A stretch of 64,000 nt of DNA from Phycisphaerales bacterium (GCA_020845755.1 JADLFE010000046.1:62001-126000), one strand, 5' to 3'; counted from the stretch's first letter, positions 27,069 to 35,969 are shown. Numbers and translations: made by a program. Notes: a model not told the origin generated them from the letters alone.

Positions 27069-28068
27069 CGAAAAGCGATTCCATCCTGCGATCATGACCC
27101 TGGCCTGGCCGGTTGCCGCTCTTGCGCTGCTCGTCGTTTTCAACCTCGCCTTTACACCGGGCTTTTTCGGTATCGAACTACGCGACGGCCGATTCTTCGG
27201 CACGCCGATCGACGTGCTGAACCACGCGGCCAAGGTCGCCATCGTCGCGATAGGCATGACGCTCGTCATCGCGACGGGCGGAGTCGACCTCTCCGTGGGA
27301 GCGGTTGTTGCGATTTCTGGCGCGGTCGCCGCCATGTTCGTGACGCGATCGCAAGCATCATTCCCGCTTGTGATCCTCGCCGCGCTCGCCGCGGGCGGCG
27401 TCGCGGGCTTGTGCAACGGCTTCCTCGTCGCTCGACTCCGTCTCCAACCCATTGTCGCTACGCTCGTTCTCATGGTCGCGGGGCGCGGGGTTGCCCAACT
27501 CATCACCGACGGCCTGATCATCACGTTCGAGCATCGCGCGCTGTCTTCGCTCGCCAACACTGCGTTTGCATTTATCCCAATCCCCGCATGGATTGCGCTC
27601 GCACTCGCGACGGCCGTAGGCCTATTCACCCGACGAACCGCCGCCGGTATGTTCGTCGAGGCGGTGGGGGACAACGATCGCGCGTGCCGATATGCAGGCG
27701 TCAACGACCGCGCAATCAAACTCGGCGTGTACGCGTTCTGCGGCGTGTGTGCGGGCCTCGCCGGGCTCGTCGAGTGCTCGTACATCAAGGCCGCGGACGC
27801 CAACAACGCGGGACTGTTCCTCGAACTCGACGCGATCCTCGCCGTGGTGATCGGCGGGACCTCGCTCTCGGGCGGGAGGTTCTCGCTCACTGGCTCTCTC
27901 GTCGGCGCGATTCTGATTCAGACACTCACCAAAACCATGTACATGCACGATGTGTCGGCGGATGTCGCGCCGCTCCCCAAGGCGATCGCCGTGCTTGCGG
28001 TGTGCACGCTGCAGTCTCCCGTGGTCAAGGACCGAATCGCTGGCATGTTCAGCCGGGGGAGCGCATGA
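27061..28068 (+). CDS. Sugar ABC transporter permease (YtfT-like)
   Basis: 335 residues, about nine or ten membrane helices, of the ribose/galactofuranose permease family. Family hallmarks are GMTLVIATGGVDLSVGAVVAISG and the cytoplasmic coupling region GDNDRACRYAGVNDRAIKLGVY. The ATG at 27061 overlaps the end of the ATPase gene by eight bases, and the stop overlaps the start of the second permease gene (ATGA), so translation is tightly coupled. Confidence 0.93.
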   Translation: MGSEKRFHPAIMTLAWPVAALALLVVFNLAFTPGFFGIELRDGRFFGTPIDVLNHAAKVAIVAIGMTLVIATGGVDLSVGAVVAISGAVAAMFVTRSQASFPLVILAALAAGGVAGLCNGFLVARLRLQPIVATLVLMVAGRGVAQLITDGLIITFEHRALSSLANTAFAFIPIPAWIALALATAVGLFTRRTAAGMFVEAVGDNDRACRYAGVNDRAIKLGVYAFCGVCAGLAGLVECSYIKAADANNAGLFLELDAILAVVIGGTSLSGGRFSLTGSLVGAILIQTLTKTMYMHDVSADVAPLPKAIAVLAVCTLQSPVVKDRIAGMFSRGSA

Positions 28069-29039
28069 CCCGAGTTGCGCGCCGACACGTGCCGATCCTC
28101 ACGACGTTCACTCTGCTGATCGCCACGTTTCTGGCGGGCTCCGCCGCATACACAAACTTTGCTTCCGTCGGCGTCGTTCGCAACCTGCTGGTCGACAACG
28201 CATTCCTTGCCGTCGCGGCCGTCGGTGCGACGTTCGTTATTCTCTCGGGCGCGATCGATCTTTCGGTCGGCTCGGTGATGGCGTGTACGAGCATCGGAGT
28301 CGCTGCCCTCATCGAGCATCATGCGGTGCATCCGCTCGCCGCGATCACGATCGCCCTCGCAGCCGGCGGGCTGTTTGGCCTGGTGCAAGGGTTGATCATC
28401 GAACTGCTCCGGCTCCCACCGTTCCTCGTCACGCTCGCCGGGATGTTCTTCGCTCGCGGCGCGGCATTTCTGATCCATCCACAGTCCATCGGGATCAAAC
28501 ACCCGTTCGTCGCTGATGTTCTCAACGATCAACTCAGCCTCGTGCTCCCGCTCGGGGATCGCGGCATTTCCGTCCCCATCACGGTGGATGTCGCGATCTT
28601 CGCAATCGCAGTTGCTGCTGTCGTGCTTCGATCCACCCGCTTCGGACGCTCCGTGTACGCCGTCGGTGATGACGAGAACTCGGCGCTCCTCATGGGCCTC
28701 AACATTCGTGCCGCCCGTCTCGGCGTCTTCGCGATCTCGGGCTTCTACTCGGCGCTGGCCGGTGTCGTCTTCACGCTCTACCAGCAGTCCGGCGATCCCG
28801 CCGCGTGCAAAGGATTCGAGCTCGACGCCATCGCCGCGGTCGTCATCGGTGGCACGCTCCTCCGCGGGGGCGTTGGCTCCGTGCTCGGAACAGGCCTTGG
28901 CGTCCTCCTGCTCGGCCTGATCCAGACCATCATCACGTTTCAGGGCAACCTCAGTTCGTGGTGGACACGAATAGTGATCGGCCTGCTCGTTCTCGCGTTT
29001 GTGGCGCTTCAAGGTCAGATTGCCAAGCAGGACCGGTGA
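28065..29039 (+). CDS. Second sugar ABC transporter permease (YjfF-like)
   Basis: 324 residues, about nine membrane helices. Motifs parallel the first permease: GATFVILSGAIDLSVGSVMA and GDDENSALLMGLNIRAARLGV. Two different permeases with one fused ATPase are the arrangement of the Escherichia coli ytfQRT-yjfF galactofuranose system. It starts in an ATGA overlap and is the last gene of the transporter. No terminator is evident after it; a new promoter-like sequence for the lysine operon follows within 70 bp. Confidence 0.93.
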   Translation: MTRVARRHVPILTTFTLLIATFLAGSAAYTNFASVGVVRNLLVDNAFLAVAAVGATFVILSGAIDLSVGSVMACTSIGVAALIEHHAVHPLAAITIALAAGGLFGLVQGLIIELLRLPPFLVTLAGMFFARGAAFLIHPQSIGIKHPFVADVLNDQLSLVLPLGDRGISVPITVDVAIFAIAVAAVVLRSTRFGRSVYAVGDDENSALLMGLNIRAARLGVFAISGFYSALAGVVFTLYQQSGDPAACKGFELDAIAAVVIGGTLLRGGVGSVLGTGLGVLLLGLIQTIITFQGNLSSWWTRIVIGLLVLAFVALQGQIAKQDR

Positions 29040-29101
29040 CCCGACTGGCCCAATCCCCACGATAAACTCCTCAAGAACCTCGCCACTCAATTCCGATAGA
29101 T

Positions 29102-29129
29102 TTGACTCGCGGGTCGTTCCCGCTAGCAT
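29102..29129 (+). promoter_or_regulatory. Promoter candidate for the lysine operon
   Basis: TTGACT and TAGCAT separated by 16 bp; predicted start about 25 bp before the leader ORF. A good sigma-70-type match in a GC-rich region. Confidence 0.5.
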
Positions 29130-29158
29130 CTCCGGCCCAAGTTGGGCGAACTAGCCGC

Positions 29159-29284
29159 ATGAAGACCGACATCGCCAACCTCACGCTCCGCTCGCTCGGC
29201 ATGTTCGGTGTCTCGGTCGTGGCATTCAAATCGAAACTCGAGAAAAAAGCGTCCGGCCCTGATCGGGTCCGCGTTTCGCCGTAG
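29159..29284 (+). CDS. Short ORF upstream of lysW, possible leader peptide
   Basis: 41 codons. Residues 24-30 read KSKLEKK, all four lysines encoded by AAA. It ends 14 bp before a GC palindrome and 41 bp before a strong hairpin. There is no strong ribosome-binding site before the ATG. It could be a leader peptide sensing charged tRNA-Lys, a small protein of unknown role (a hydrophobic stretch GMFGVSVVAF precedes the lysines), or not translated at all. Confidence 0.35.
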   Translation: MKTDIANLTLRSLGMFGVSVVAFKSKLEKKASGPDRVRVSP

Positions 29285-29324
29285 CCTCGAGTGACAGCCC
29301 CCGCGGGGGAACTGACCAACTCAA

Positions 29325-29367
29325 ACGGGCTCGTCGGGACTGGATCCGACGGGCCCGTTGTCGTTTT
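29325..29367 (+). terminator. Hairpin with T run in the lysW leader (attenuator-like)
   Basis: A 13-bp stem (ACGGGCTCGTCGG / CCGACGGGCCCGT, one G-T pair) with an 8-nt loop, then TGTCG and TTTT. It stands about 80 bp before the lysW ATG. It could end read-through from the sugar transporter operon or act as an attenuator. Confidence 0.5.
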
Positions 29368-29438
29368 GGCCGTGCGTCGCCGCCCGGTTCACCCATGTCT
29401 CTCACCGCTGTTTCCAGCCTCACATCCAAGGAGTACCA

Positions 29439-29639
29439 ATGAACCCGACCCCACCCACGCCGCAGATTGCTCAGTCCATCGAGTGCACAGAATGCGCCGC
29501 GTCGATCTCGCTCCAGCGACAACCCCTGTGCGGCGAGATTGTTCGCTGTCGTGAATGTCAGGCGGAACTCGAGGTCACGTGCGTGAGTCCGCTCCGCATC
29601 GAACTCGCCCCGGAGGTTGAGGAAGACTGGGGCGAGTGA
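29439..29639 (+). CDS. lysW: Amino-group carrier protein LysW
   Basis: 66 residues, small and acidic, preceded by AAGGAG at ideal spacing. It has a zinc site of two CxxC pairs (Cys16/Cys19 and Cys37/Cys40) and the diagnostic C terminus EEDWGE. In the LysW pathway the terminal Glu carries the amino group of alpha-aminoadipate (or glutamate) through an isopeptide bond, protecting it while its side chain is reduced and aminated. It heads the genes for the ligase, kinase, reductase and hydrolase that work on it. Confidence 0.95.
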   Translation: MNPTPPTPQIAQSIECTECAASISLQRQPLCGEIVRCRECQAELEVTCVSPLRIELAPEVEEDWGE

Positions 29640-29664
29640 GCACCTGTTTCCGCAAGGAGAAACC

Positions 29665-30687
29665 ATGAGAATCGCACTGCTTCATTCGCGGATCCGTGTC
29701 GAAGAGCGTCTGCTCCTCGACGAGCTCGCGGCGCTCGGCATCGATCACGAACTGATCGACGTTCGCGAGCATGTCTTTGATATCCATGACCCATCTCGCT
29801 GGACGTCGTTCGACGCTGTCATCGATCGTTGCATCGGTCAAACCCAGGCCCTCGCCGCCGTCCGCGTCTTCGAACGCTTCGGCGTGCCCAGTGTCAATCC
29901 CTCGAGCGTGATCGAAGCGTGCGGCGACAAACTCACAACCTCGCTCCTCATGGCCCGTCACGGCGTGCCGACACCCCGGACCTGCTTGGCGCTCGATGAG
30001 GCGTCGGCCCTTGCCGCCGTCGATCGCATCGGATATCCCGCCGTTCTCAAGCCGACGACCGGCTCGTGGGGGCGGTTGCTGGCACGAGTCAACGACCGCG
30101 ACGCCGCCGAGGCCGTGATCGAGCACAAGAGCACGCTCGGCTCGGTGCAGCACTCGGTCTTCTATGTGCAGGAGTATGTCCAGAAGCCTGATCGCGACTT
30201 GCGGGTGTTTGTCGTCGGGGACGAGGCGATCTGCGGCATCATCCGCCATTCCGCCCACTGGATCACCAACACAGCCCGTGGTGGTGTTGCGTCCGCCCTG
30301 GAAATCACGCCTGAAATACGAAACCTCTGCATGCGCGCCGCCCACGCCGTCGCGGGACCCGGCGGAGCACTCCTGGCGATCGATCTTCTCGAAGCACCCG
30401 ATCGCGGCTTGCTCGTCAGCGAGATCAACCACACCATGGAGTTCCGCAACTCAATCGCACCAACCGGCGTCAACATTCCTCGCCGAATGATCGAATGGGT
30501 TGTCGCGACGACGAGCGCCTCGGCCTTGCAGCACGCGGTATCGCCCGTTGTACCAGCATGCGTTAACCCGGCGAACGCCGCCGCCCTGTCTTCGCCATCG
30601 CCACGGAGCAGGGCATCGATCATCGAAGAACTCAAAATCGGGCACTGGGCCGCGTTCGATGCCCATTCACGCACGGAGATCGCATGA
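29665..30687 (+). CDS. lysX: LysW-alpha-aminoadipate ligase LysX (ATP-grasp)
   Basis: 340 residues of the RimK-like ATP-grasp family; it joins the amino group of alpha-aminoadipate to the C-terminal Glu of LysW using ATP. Visible motifs are the N-terminal IALLHSRIRVEERLLLDEL typical of LysX, VLKPTTGSWGRLLARV (ATP-binding), YVQKPDRDLRVFVVGD, WITNTARGG and the metal-ligand region EINHTMEFRNS. About 50 residues at the C terminus exceed the usual length of near 280. AAGGAG precedes the ATG, 25 bp after lysW; the stop overlaps lysY. Glutamate (ArgX) specificity cannot be excluded by reading. Confidence 0.92.
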   Translation: MRIALLHSRIRVEERLLLDELAALGIDHELIDVREHVFDIHDPSRWTSFDAVIDRCIGQTQALAAVRVFERFGVPSVNPSSVIEACGDKLTTSLLMARHGVPTPRTCLALDEASALAAVDRIGYPAVLKPTTGSWGRLLARVNDRDAAEAVIEHKSTLGSVQHSVFYVQEYVQKPDRDLRVFVVGDEAICGIIRHSAHWITNTARGGVASALEITPEIRNLCMRAAHAVAGPGGALLAIDLLEAPDRGLLVSEINHTMEFRNSIAPTGVNIPRRMIEWVVATTSASALQHAVSPVVPACVNPANAAALSSPSPRSRASIIEELKIGHWAAFDAHSRTEIA

Positions 30688-31730
30688 CGACCTCTCCCAC
30701 GTCTCGCGTGCGTGTCTCCATCGTCGGAGGCTCGGGCTACACCGGTGGCGAACTGCTCCGTCTTCTCTCGTCGCACCCGCACGCCGAGGTAGCACAGGTC
30801 AGTTCCCGCCGCAACGCGACCACGCCCGTCAGCAGCATCCATCCGCACCTCCGAGGCAGGACAACGCTTGAATTCTGCCGCCCAGAGGAGATCGCCGCGT
30901 GCGACGTGATGTGTCTCTGCATGCCGCACGGTGAGTCATCGCATCAGATCGATCGGTGGGCGGCACTGGCGCCCAGGATCGTTGATCTGTCCGCCGATTT
31001 CCGCCTGCGCGATCCCGCGGAATATCGGCAGTGGTATGGCTCGGACCATCCCGCCGTCGCATGGCTCAATCGCTTCGTGTACGGATTACCCGAAACGCGC
31101 CGTGAGCGCCTCCGCACCGCACGCCTGGCGTCCGGTGTCGGCTGCAACGCGACCGCGGTGAATCTCGCGATCCTCCCGCTTGCCCGCGAAGGACTCATCA
31201 AACTGGCGATCGCGGATCTCAAGGTCGGCTCATCCGAAGCCGGTGCCGAACCTTCCGCGACCGGGCACCATCCCGAACGCGTCGGACGTGTGCGCCCGTT
31301 TGCGACCATGCGGCACCGTCACCAGGCCGAAGTGCGCCAGGAACTTGGCGAATTCGAACTTCACACAACCATCACATCGGTCGAACTCGTCCGCGGTGTC
31401 CAGTGCACCGCGCACGTGCTCCCGACTCGAGCGGTCAGCGAAAAGGACCTGTGGAAAATCTACCGCGCCGCGTACGCGGGCGAGCCGTTCGTACGCGTCG
31501 TGAAGGCGAAGTCGGGCCTGCACCGCTATCCAGAGCCGAAATTACTCTCGGGCACGAACTTCTGTGACGTCGCGTTCGATGTCGATCCCGACGGGAGCCG
31601 CATCGTCGTTGTCAGTGCGCTCGACAACCTCGTCAAGGGCGCCGCCGGCTCCGCCGTGCAGTGCATGAACCTGATGTGCGGCTTTGACGAAACCGAGGGC
31701 CTCGGCTTTGCCGGCCTTCACCCGCTGTGA
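30684..31730 (+). CDS. lysY: LysW-aminoadipyl phosphate reductase LysY (ArgC family)
   Basis: 348 residues of the N-acetyl-glutamyl-phosphate reductase family. NADPH-binding GGSGYTG at 15-21 and the catalytic Cys154 in SGVGCNATAVN are present, with later motifs HRHQAEVRQEL and SALDNLVKGAAGSAVQ. In the LysW pathway it reduces the carrier-bound acyl phosphate to a semialdehyde. It overlaps lysX by four bases (ATGA) and is 16 bp before lysZ. Context distinguishes it from arginine-type ArgC. Confidence 0.93.
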   Translation: MTTSPTSRVRVSIVGGSGYTGGELLRLLSSHPHAEVAQVSSRRNATTPVSSIHPHLRGRTTLEFCRPEEIAACDVMCLCMPHGESSHQIDRWAALAPRIVDLSADFRLRDPAEYRQWYGSDHPAVAWLNRFVYGLPETRRERLRTARLASGVGCNATAVNLAILPLAREGLIKLAIADLKVGSSEAGAEPSATGHHPERVGRVRPFATMRHRHQAEVRQELGEFELHTTITSVELVRGVQCTAHVLPTRAVSEKDLWKIYRAAYAGEPFVRVVKAKSGLHRYPEPKLLSGTNFCDVAFDVDPDGSRIVVVSALDNLVKGAAGSAVQCMNLMCGFDETEGLGFAGLHPL

Positions 31731-31746
31731 TCGAAGGGAGTGACCT

Positions 31747-32550
31747 GTGATCGTTGTCAAGATCGGCGGTGCCGCCGGAATCAGTCACGACGCGTTGTGC
31801 GACGACGCCGCGGCACATATCGCGTGCGGCGAGCGCCTCGTCATCGTTCACGGCGGGTCTGACGCCACAACATCGCTCGCGCGTCAACTCGGTCGCGAGC
31901 CGCAGTTCATCACGTCGCCCTCGGGCCACACCAGCCGAAGAACCGACCCCCGAACGCTTGAGATCTACCAGATGGCCTGCCGAGGTGTGGTGAACCAGTC
32001 GCTCGTACTCGCGCTCGTGCGTCGCGGCGTCCGCGCCGTCGGCATCTCCGGTGTTGATGCGTCGCTCTGGCGCGGCACGCGGAAGTCGGCGATCCGCGCC
32101 GTCGAAGACGGTCGTACCCGTATCATCCGGGATGATTTCAGCGGCACCGTCGATCGCGTTGACCCGTCGTTGCTCAACACCCTCATGGATGCGGGATATA
32201 CGCCGGTCATCTCGCCGCCAGGCCTGAGCGAAGCGGGCGAGCCGATCAACGTCGATGCCGATCGCGCCGCGGCACGCACCGCAGTCGCGCTCGGCGCCGA
32301 CAACCTGCTTCTGCTCTCCAATGTGCCCGGCCTCCTTCGGGCATATCCCGACGCATCGTCTCTGGTTGCGGCCGTCTCGATCGAGCGGCTCGACGAGGCC
32401 GAGTCCCTGGCGAATGGTCGAATGAAGAACAAGGTACTCGCCGCGCGCGAGGCCCTGTTATCTGGTGTGCGCCGTGTGGTCATCGGCGATGCGCGGGCAG
32501 AAAGCCCGATCAGCCGCGCTCTCGATGGTGCCGGGACGGTGTTCGCATGA
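31747..32550 (+). CDS. lysZ: LysW-aminoadipate kinase LysZ (ArgB family)
   Basis: 267 residues of the acetylglutamate/amino-acid kinase family, phosphorylating the side-chain carboxylate of carrier-bound aminoadipate. Motifs are VKIGGAAG at the start, VIVHGGSDATTSLA, RGVRAVGISGVDASL and LLLLSNVPGLL. The start is a GTG well placed behind AGGGAG. The stop overlaps the lysK start by four bases. The substrate is assigned from the operon. Confidence 0.93.
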   Translation: MIVVKIGGAAGISHDALCDDAAAHIACGERLVIVHGGSDATTSLARQLGREPQFITSPSGHTSRRTDPRTLEIYQMACRGVVNQSLVLALVRRGVRAVGISGVDASLWRGTRKSAIRAVEDGRTRIIRDDFSGTVDRVDPSLLNTLMDAGYTPVISPPGLSEAGEPINVDADRAAARTAVALGADNLLLLSNVPGLLRAYPDASSLVAAVSIERLDEAESLANGRMKNKVLAAREALLSGVRRVVIGDARAESPISRALDGAGTVFA

Positions 32551-33686
32551 AGACGGCCACTTCGCAATTCATGGCAACGCCTCATGCATCGTCGGCCAGC
32601 GATGCCGACGCGGTTGATCTGCTCCGACGACTGATCGAGACCAACAGCGTCTCCGGAAGCGAGCAAGCCATCGCCGCACTGCTCACGCGTGAGATGTCCC
32701 GGCGCGGACTAATCTCCGAGATCGACGCGGCCGGAAACGCGATCGGCTGGCGCGGTCCGCGCGACGCCGAGCGGCTGATCGTGCTGCTTGGGCACATGGA
32801 TACCGTGCCCGGCACGGTCCCCGTGCGCATCGAAGGCGATCTGCTCTTCGGGCGAGGGAGCGTCGACGCCAAGGGACCACTCGCATCGTTCGTCGTGGCA
32901 GCGTCGCGTGCAACGCTCCCTCCCAACAGCGCAATCGTCGTGATCGGCGCTGTGGAAGAGGAAACACCAACATCGCGCGGTGCTCGTGCCATCATTGATC
33001 GCTTTCGCCCCGCCGCGTGCGTCATTGGTGAGCCCAGCGCCTGGAACGGCGTCACGCTCGGCTATAAGGGCCGGCTCGTCCTTGAATACACGGTCTCCCG
33101 CGATCTTGCTCACACCGCTGGTCCCGCATTGAGCGCCGCTGACTCGGTGTTCGGGTTCTGGCAACGTGTGCAGGCGGAGATCGCACGCCGCAATCAAGGC
33201 CGCTCCGGCGCATTCGACATCGTTCAAGCAACACTCCGCGATCTCCGCACCTCGTCCGACGGCCTGACGGAACAGGCGTCACTAATCGCTGGCTTCCGGC
33301 TGCCACCGGGCACCGAACCGCTGGACCTGCAGCGTTCGATCGTCCCGCTGGCATCCATCGGACAACTGGACTTCCTCGGGCATGAGGCCGCGCACCTGTC
33401 GCCCCGCGACAACGCCGTCGCACGCCATCTCTGCGCCGCGATTCGCCGCGAAGGCGAACGCCCGGTGCTGCGCGTCAAAACCGGCACCTCCGACATGAAC
33501 GTCGTTGCGCCGCATTGGCGGTGCCCCATTACCGCGTACGGCCCGGGCGACAGCACTCTCGACCACACTCCAAACGAGCACATCAGTCTCAGCGAGTATC
33601 TGCGCGCCACGCGGGTGCTCGTCAACGCCATCGAATCACTCGCCCTCGAACTCGCGACAGCGTGTCGCCCCACGCCTGTGGAATGA
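32547..33686 (+). CDS. lysK: LysW-lysine hydrolase LysK (M20 metallopeptidase)
   Basis: 379 residues of the M20/ArgE/DapE family. The dinuclear metal site is visible: His83 and Asp85 in [10 protein letters not shown], Asp107 in [12 protein letters not shown], and the catalytic Glu in [13 protein letters not shown] (137-139). It releases lysine from LysW in the last step. It overlaps lysZ by ATGA. An in-frame ATG eight codons later is an alternative start. Confidence 0.92.
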   Translation: MKTATSQFMATPHASSASDADAVDLLRRLIETNSVSGSEQAIAALLTREMSRRGLISEIDAAGNAIGWRGPRDAERLIVLLGHMDTVPGTVPVRIEGDLLFGRGSVDAKGPLASFVVAASRATLPPNSAIVVIGAVEEETPTSRGARAIIDRFRPAACVIGEPSAWNGVTLGYKGRLVLEYTVSRDLAHTAGPALSAADSVFGFWQRVQAEIARRNQGRSGAFDIVQATLRDLRTSSDGLTEQASLIAGFRLPPGTEPLDLQRSIVPLASIGQLDFLGHEAAHLSPRDNAVARHLCAAIRREGERPVLRVKTGTSDMNVVAPHWRCPITAYGPGDSTLDHTPNEHISLSEYLRATRVLVNAIESLALELATACRPTPVE

Positions 33687-33741
33687 AGCCGATCCCGCTC
33701 GCAGTGCGAGCAACTCACAAGATCATACAAGGAGCCGTGAA

Positions 33742-34881
33742 ATGCCCATCGACCAGTTCTCGATCATCGAATCCACCCTCCGCGAAGGCGAGCAGTTCGT
33801 CAACGCATTCTTCACCACCGAGCAAAAGATCCAACTCGCCCGCATGCTCGACGAGTTCGGCGTCGAATACCTCGAACTGACATCACCCATGGCCTCGCCG
33901 CGCAGCCGCGACGACTGCGCAGCGATCGCCTCGCTCGGCTTGAAGTCCAAGATCCTCACGCATACCCGTTGCCACATCGATGATGCACGCGTCGCCGTCG
34001 AAACCGGCGTGGACGGAGTGGACGTCGTCATCGGCACATCTTCGCAACTCCGTCGATTTAGCCACGGACGCACAATCGATCAGATCATCGGCATCGCCAG
34101 CGAAGTCATCCCGTTCCTCCGCGAGTCCGGTGTCGAGGTGCGGTTCAGCACCGAGGACAGCCTGCGAAGTTCATGGGAAGACCTCTTCCGCGTATACGAA
34201 GCCGTCGACGCGATGGGCGTCGACCGCGTCGGCGTGGCTGATACCGTCGGCATCGGATCCCCGCGTCAGATCTATGATCTTGTGTCTCAACTCCGAGCCC
34301 GCGTCAAGGCCGATATCGAGTTCCACGGGCACAACGACTCCGGGTGTGCCATCGCCAACGCCTTCGCGGCGCTCGAAGGTGGCGCGACGCACATCGATAC
34401 CAGCGTGCTCGGCATCGGCGAGCGCAACGGCATCACATCCCTCGGCGGCCTGATTGCCCGTATGTACGTCACCAACCCTGATTCCGTGCGAAAGTATCAC
34501 CTGCCACTCCTCCGCACGATCGATCAGACCGTCGCCGAGTGGGTCGACGTCGATGTGCCGTTCAATAATTACATCACAGGCTTCAGTGCATTTACCCACA
34601 AGGCGGGCATCCACGCCAAGGCCGTGATGAACGATCCAACTACATACGAGGCGCTCCGCCCCGAGGACTTTGGCCTGACTCGTTACGTTCACATCGCGCA
34701 CCGTCTCACCGGCTGGAATGCGGTCAAGAGCCGCGCCGAGCAGCTCGGCCTCTCCCTCGACGACGCGCAGGTACGTGATCTCACCAAGAAGATCAAGGCG
34801 CTCGCCGATTGCCAGGCGATGACGCTCGATCATGTGGATCACCTCCTCCGCGAGGCCGCCGTGCCGCAGACATCGGCGTGA
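33742..34881 (+). CDS. Homocitrate synthase (LYS20/NifV type)
   Basis: 379 residues of the DRE-TIM metallolyase family; condenses acetyl-CoA and 2-oxoglutarate to homocitrate, first step of the alpha-aminoadipate route. Catalytic Arg14-Glu15 lie in [10 protein letters not shown], metal-binding His195 and His197 in EFHGHNDSG, and GIGERNG follows. The C-terminal [17 protein letters not shown] and [15 protein letters not shown] resemble fungal and Thermus homocitrate synthases rather than isopropylmalate synthase. AAGGAG precedes the ATG, 55 bp after lysK. Its presence argues that this LysW operon makes lysine rather than arginine. Confidence 0.9.
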   Translation: MPIDQFSIIESTLREGEQFVNAFFTTEQKIQLARMLDEFGVEYLELTSPMASPRSRDDCAAIASLGLKSKILTHTRCHIDDARVAVETGVDGVDVVIGTSSQLRRFSHGRTIDQIIGIASEVIPFLRESGVEVRFSTEDSLRSSWEDLFRVYEAVDAMGVDRVGVADTVGIGSPRQIYDLVSQLRARVKADIEFHGHNDSGCAIANAFAALEGGATHIDTSVLGIGERNGITSLGGLIARMYVTNPDSVRKYHLPLLRTIDQTVAEWVDVDVPFNNYITGFSAFTHKAGIHAKAVMNDPTTYEALRPEDFGLTRYVHIAHRLTGWNAVKSRAEQLGLSLDDAQVRDLTKKIKALADCQAMTLDHVDHLLREAAVPQTSA

Positions 34882-34938
34882 GCAGCGCCTCGTCGTCCGT
34901 GTCGGGCGCGGAGATCTCGACCGCCATATCATCGCCCG

Positions 34939-35805
34939 ATGCACTCGACCGCGATCAAGCCAGGCTCCGATCCCGCCCGCGTGATCCCTGTGCTCCTCGA
35001 AAAGCACGGCCCGCGACTTCGCGCTCTTGCCCTCCGTCTTTGCGGCAACGCAGCCGATGCCGATGACATGGTGCAGAGCGTCTTTCTGCAGGCGTTTCGG
35101 AAGTGGTATCTTTTCCGCGGCGACGCCGATCCGGGCACGTGGCTGTACGCCATCGCCGCGCGTTCCTGCCGAGATCGCGCACGCCGGAAGGGCGGGGTGA
35201 ATCGCAGCGTGCCCGCGATCTCACAACTCATGCCATGGTCCGAGACCACCGTGATGGAGATCGCGGCGACGCCCGACGACCAACAGAATCTTGCCGAAAG
35301 GAATGAAGCGATCGCGTCGGTCCAGCGCGCCATCGTGCGGTTGCCCGAACACCTGCGTTTGCCTCTCGTGCTCAAGGATGTTCTTGAGATGTCGATCGAT
35401 GACGTCGCGGAGGCTCTGGGACTCGTCGGTAACACCGTGAAAACAAGGCTGCATCGCGCTCGCCTTGCGCTCCGCAAGATCATGACATCCAAAGCAGCGC
35501 ATGTTCCCGCCGCCCTGCCTATCTACGAAAAGCAGGTCTGCTTCGATCTTCTGAAGGCCAAGATGGAAGCAATGGATCGCGGCGGGAGCGCCGCCGGATT
35601 CCGCGTGCCGCAGGCCGAGTTCTGTGCTCGTTGCCGCGCGGTCTTCCGCGAACTCGATGTGGTGCAGGACGCGTGCTCGGAACTCGGCAAGGGCGAACTT
35701 CCCGAATCACTCCGTGCCGCGATCAGGCGGGCCATCGAGGCCGACAGCATCGGAACGCCGCCAGCGCGTCGGGCGGCAACGCGCCGCCCACGTGCTCGCA
35801 GATGA
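34939..35805 (+). CDS. ECF sigma factor with fused degenerate zinc-finger tail
   Basis: 288 residues, much longer than the usual 180-200. Region 2 covers about 20-85 (LCGNAADADDMVQSVFLQAF) and region 4 about 125-180 (LRLPLVLKDVLEMSIDDVAEALG, NTVKTRLHRARLALRK). Residues 198-245 then look like an anti-sigma zinc-binding unit: an amphipathic helix starting at Cys201 and QAEFCARC, where Gln225 takes the place of the His of HxxxCxxC before Cys229 and Cys232. The C terminus is Arg-rich. No separate anti-sigma gene follows, so regulation may be built in. It sits 57 bp after the lysine operon. Confidence 0.88.
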   Translation: MHSTAIKPGSDPARVIPVLLEKHGPRLRALALRLCGNAADADDMVQSVFLQAFRKWYLFRGDADPGTWLYAIAARSCRDRARRKGGVNRSVPAISQLMPWSETTVMEIAATPDDQQNLAERNEAIASVQRAIVRLPEHLRLPLVLKDVLEMSIDDVAEALGLVGNTVKTRLHRARLALRKIMTSKAAHVPAALPIYEKQVCFDLLKAKMEAMDRGGSAAGFRVPQAEFCARCRAVFRELDVVQDACSELGKGELPESLRAAIRRAIEADSIGTPPARRAATRRPRARR

Positions 35806-35969
35806 TCCGTTCAGCGGATCAATCGATGAGTAGTTCCGCCGCTCCTTGATATCTCGTGCGAACCATCGTATCGCACCGAATAAAGTGCGCCGCGAAGCGG
35901 AAGCAAAGCCATATCATCTAGATCGCCGCAGTCTTGCGGACTATGCCCGATTGTCCCGGCGACCGCCTT

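Larger units (their letters stand above)
29040..29438 (+). promoter_or_regulatory. Structured leader region of the lysW operon
   Basis: This 399-bp gap holds, in order: TTGACT-N16-TAGCAT (29102-29129), a 41-codon ORF (29159-29284) with a lysine-codon cluster, a 7-bp complementary pair ACTCGAG (29236-29242) and CTCGAGT (29286-29292), the palindrome CCCCCGCGGGGG (29298-29309), a 13-bp hairpin (29325-29358) with TTTT shortly after (29364-29367), and AAGGAG before lysW. This layout resembles a ribosome-controlled attenuator for lysine genes. Each element is visible; the mechanism is hypothesis. Confidence 0.45.

Noticed and set aside
29040-29438. Lysine (L-box) riboswitch in the lysW leader.
   Set aside because: The conserved L-box core and five-helix junction sequences are not visible; the hairpins and leader ORF fit attenuation better.
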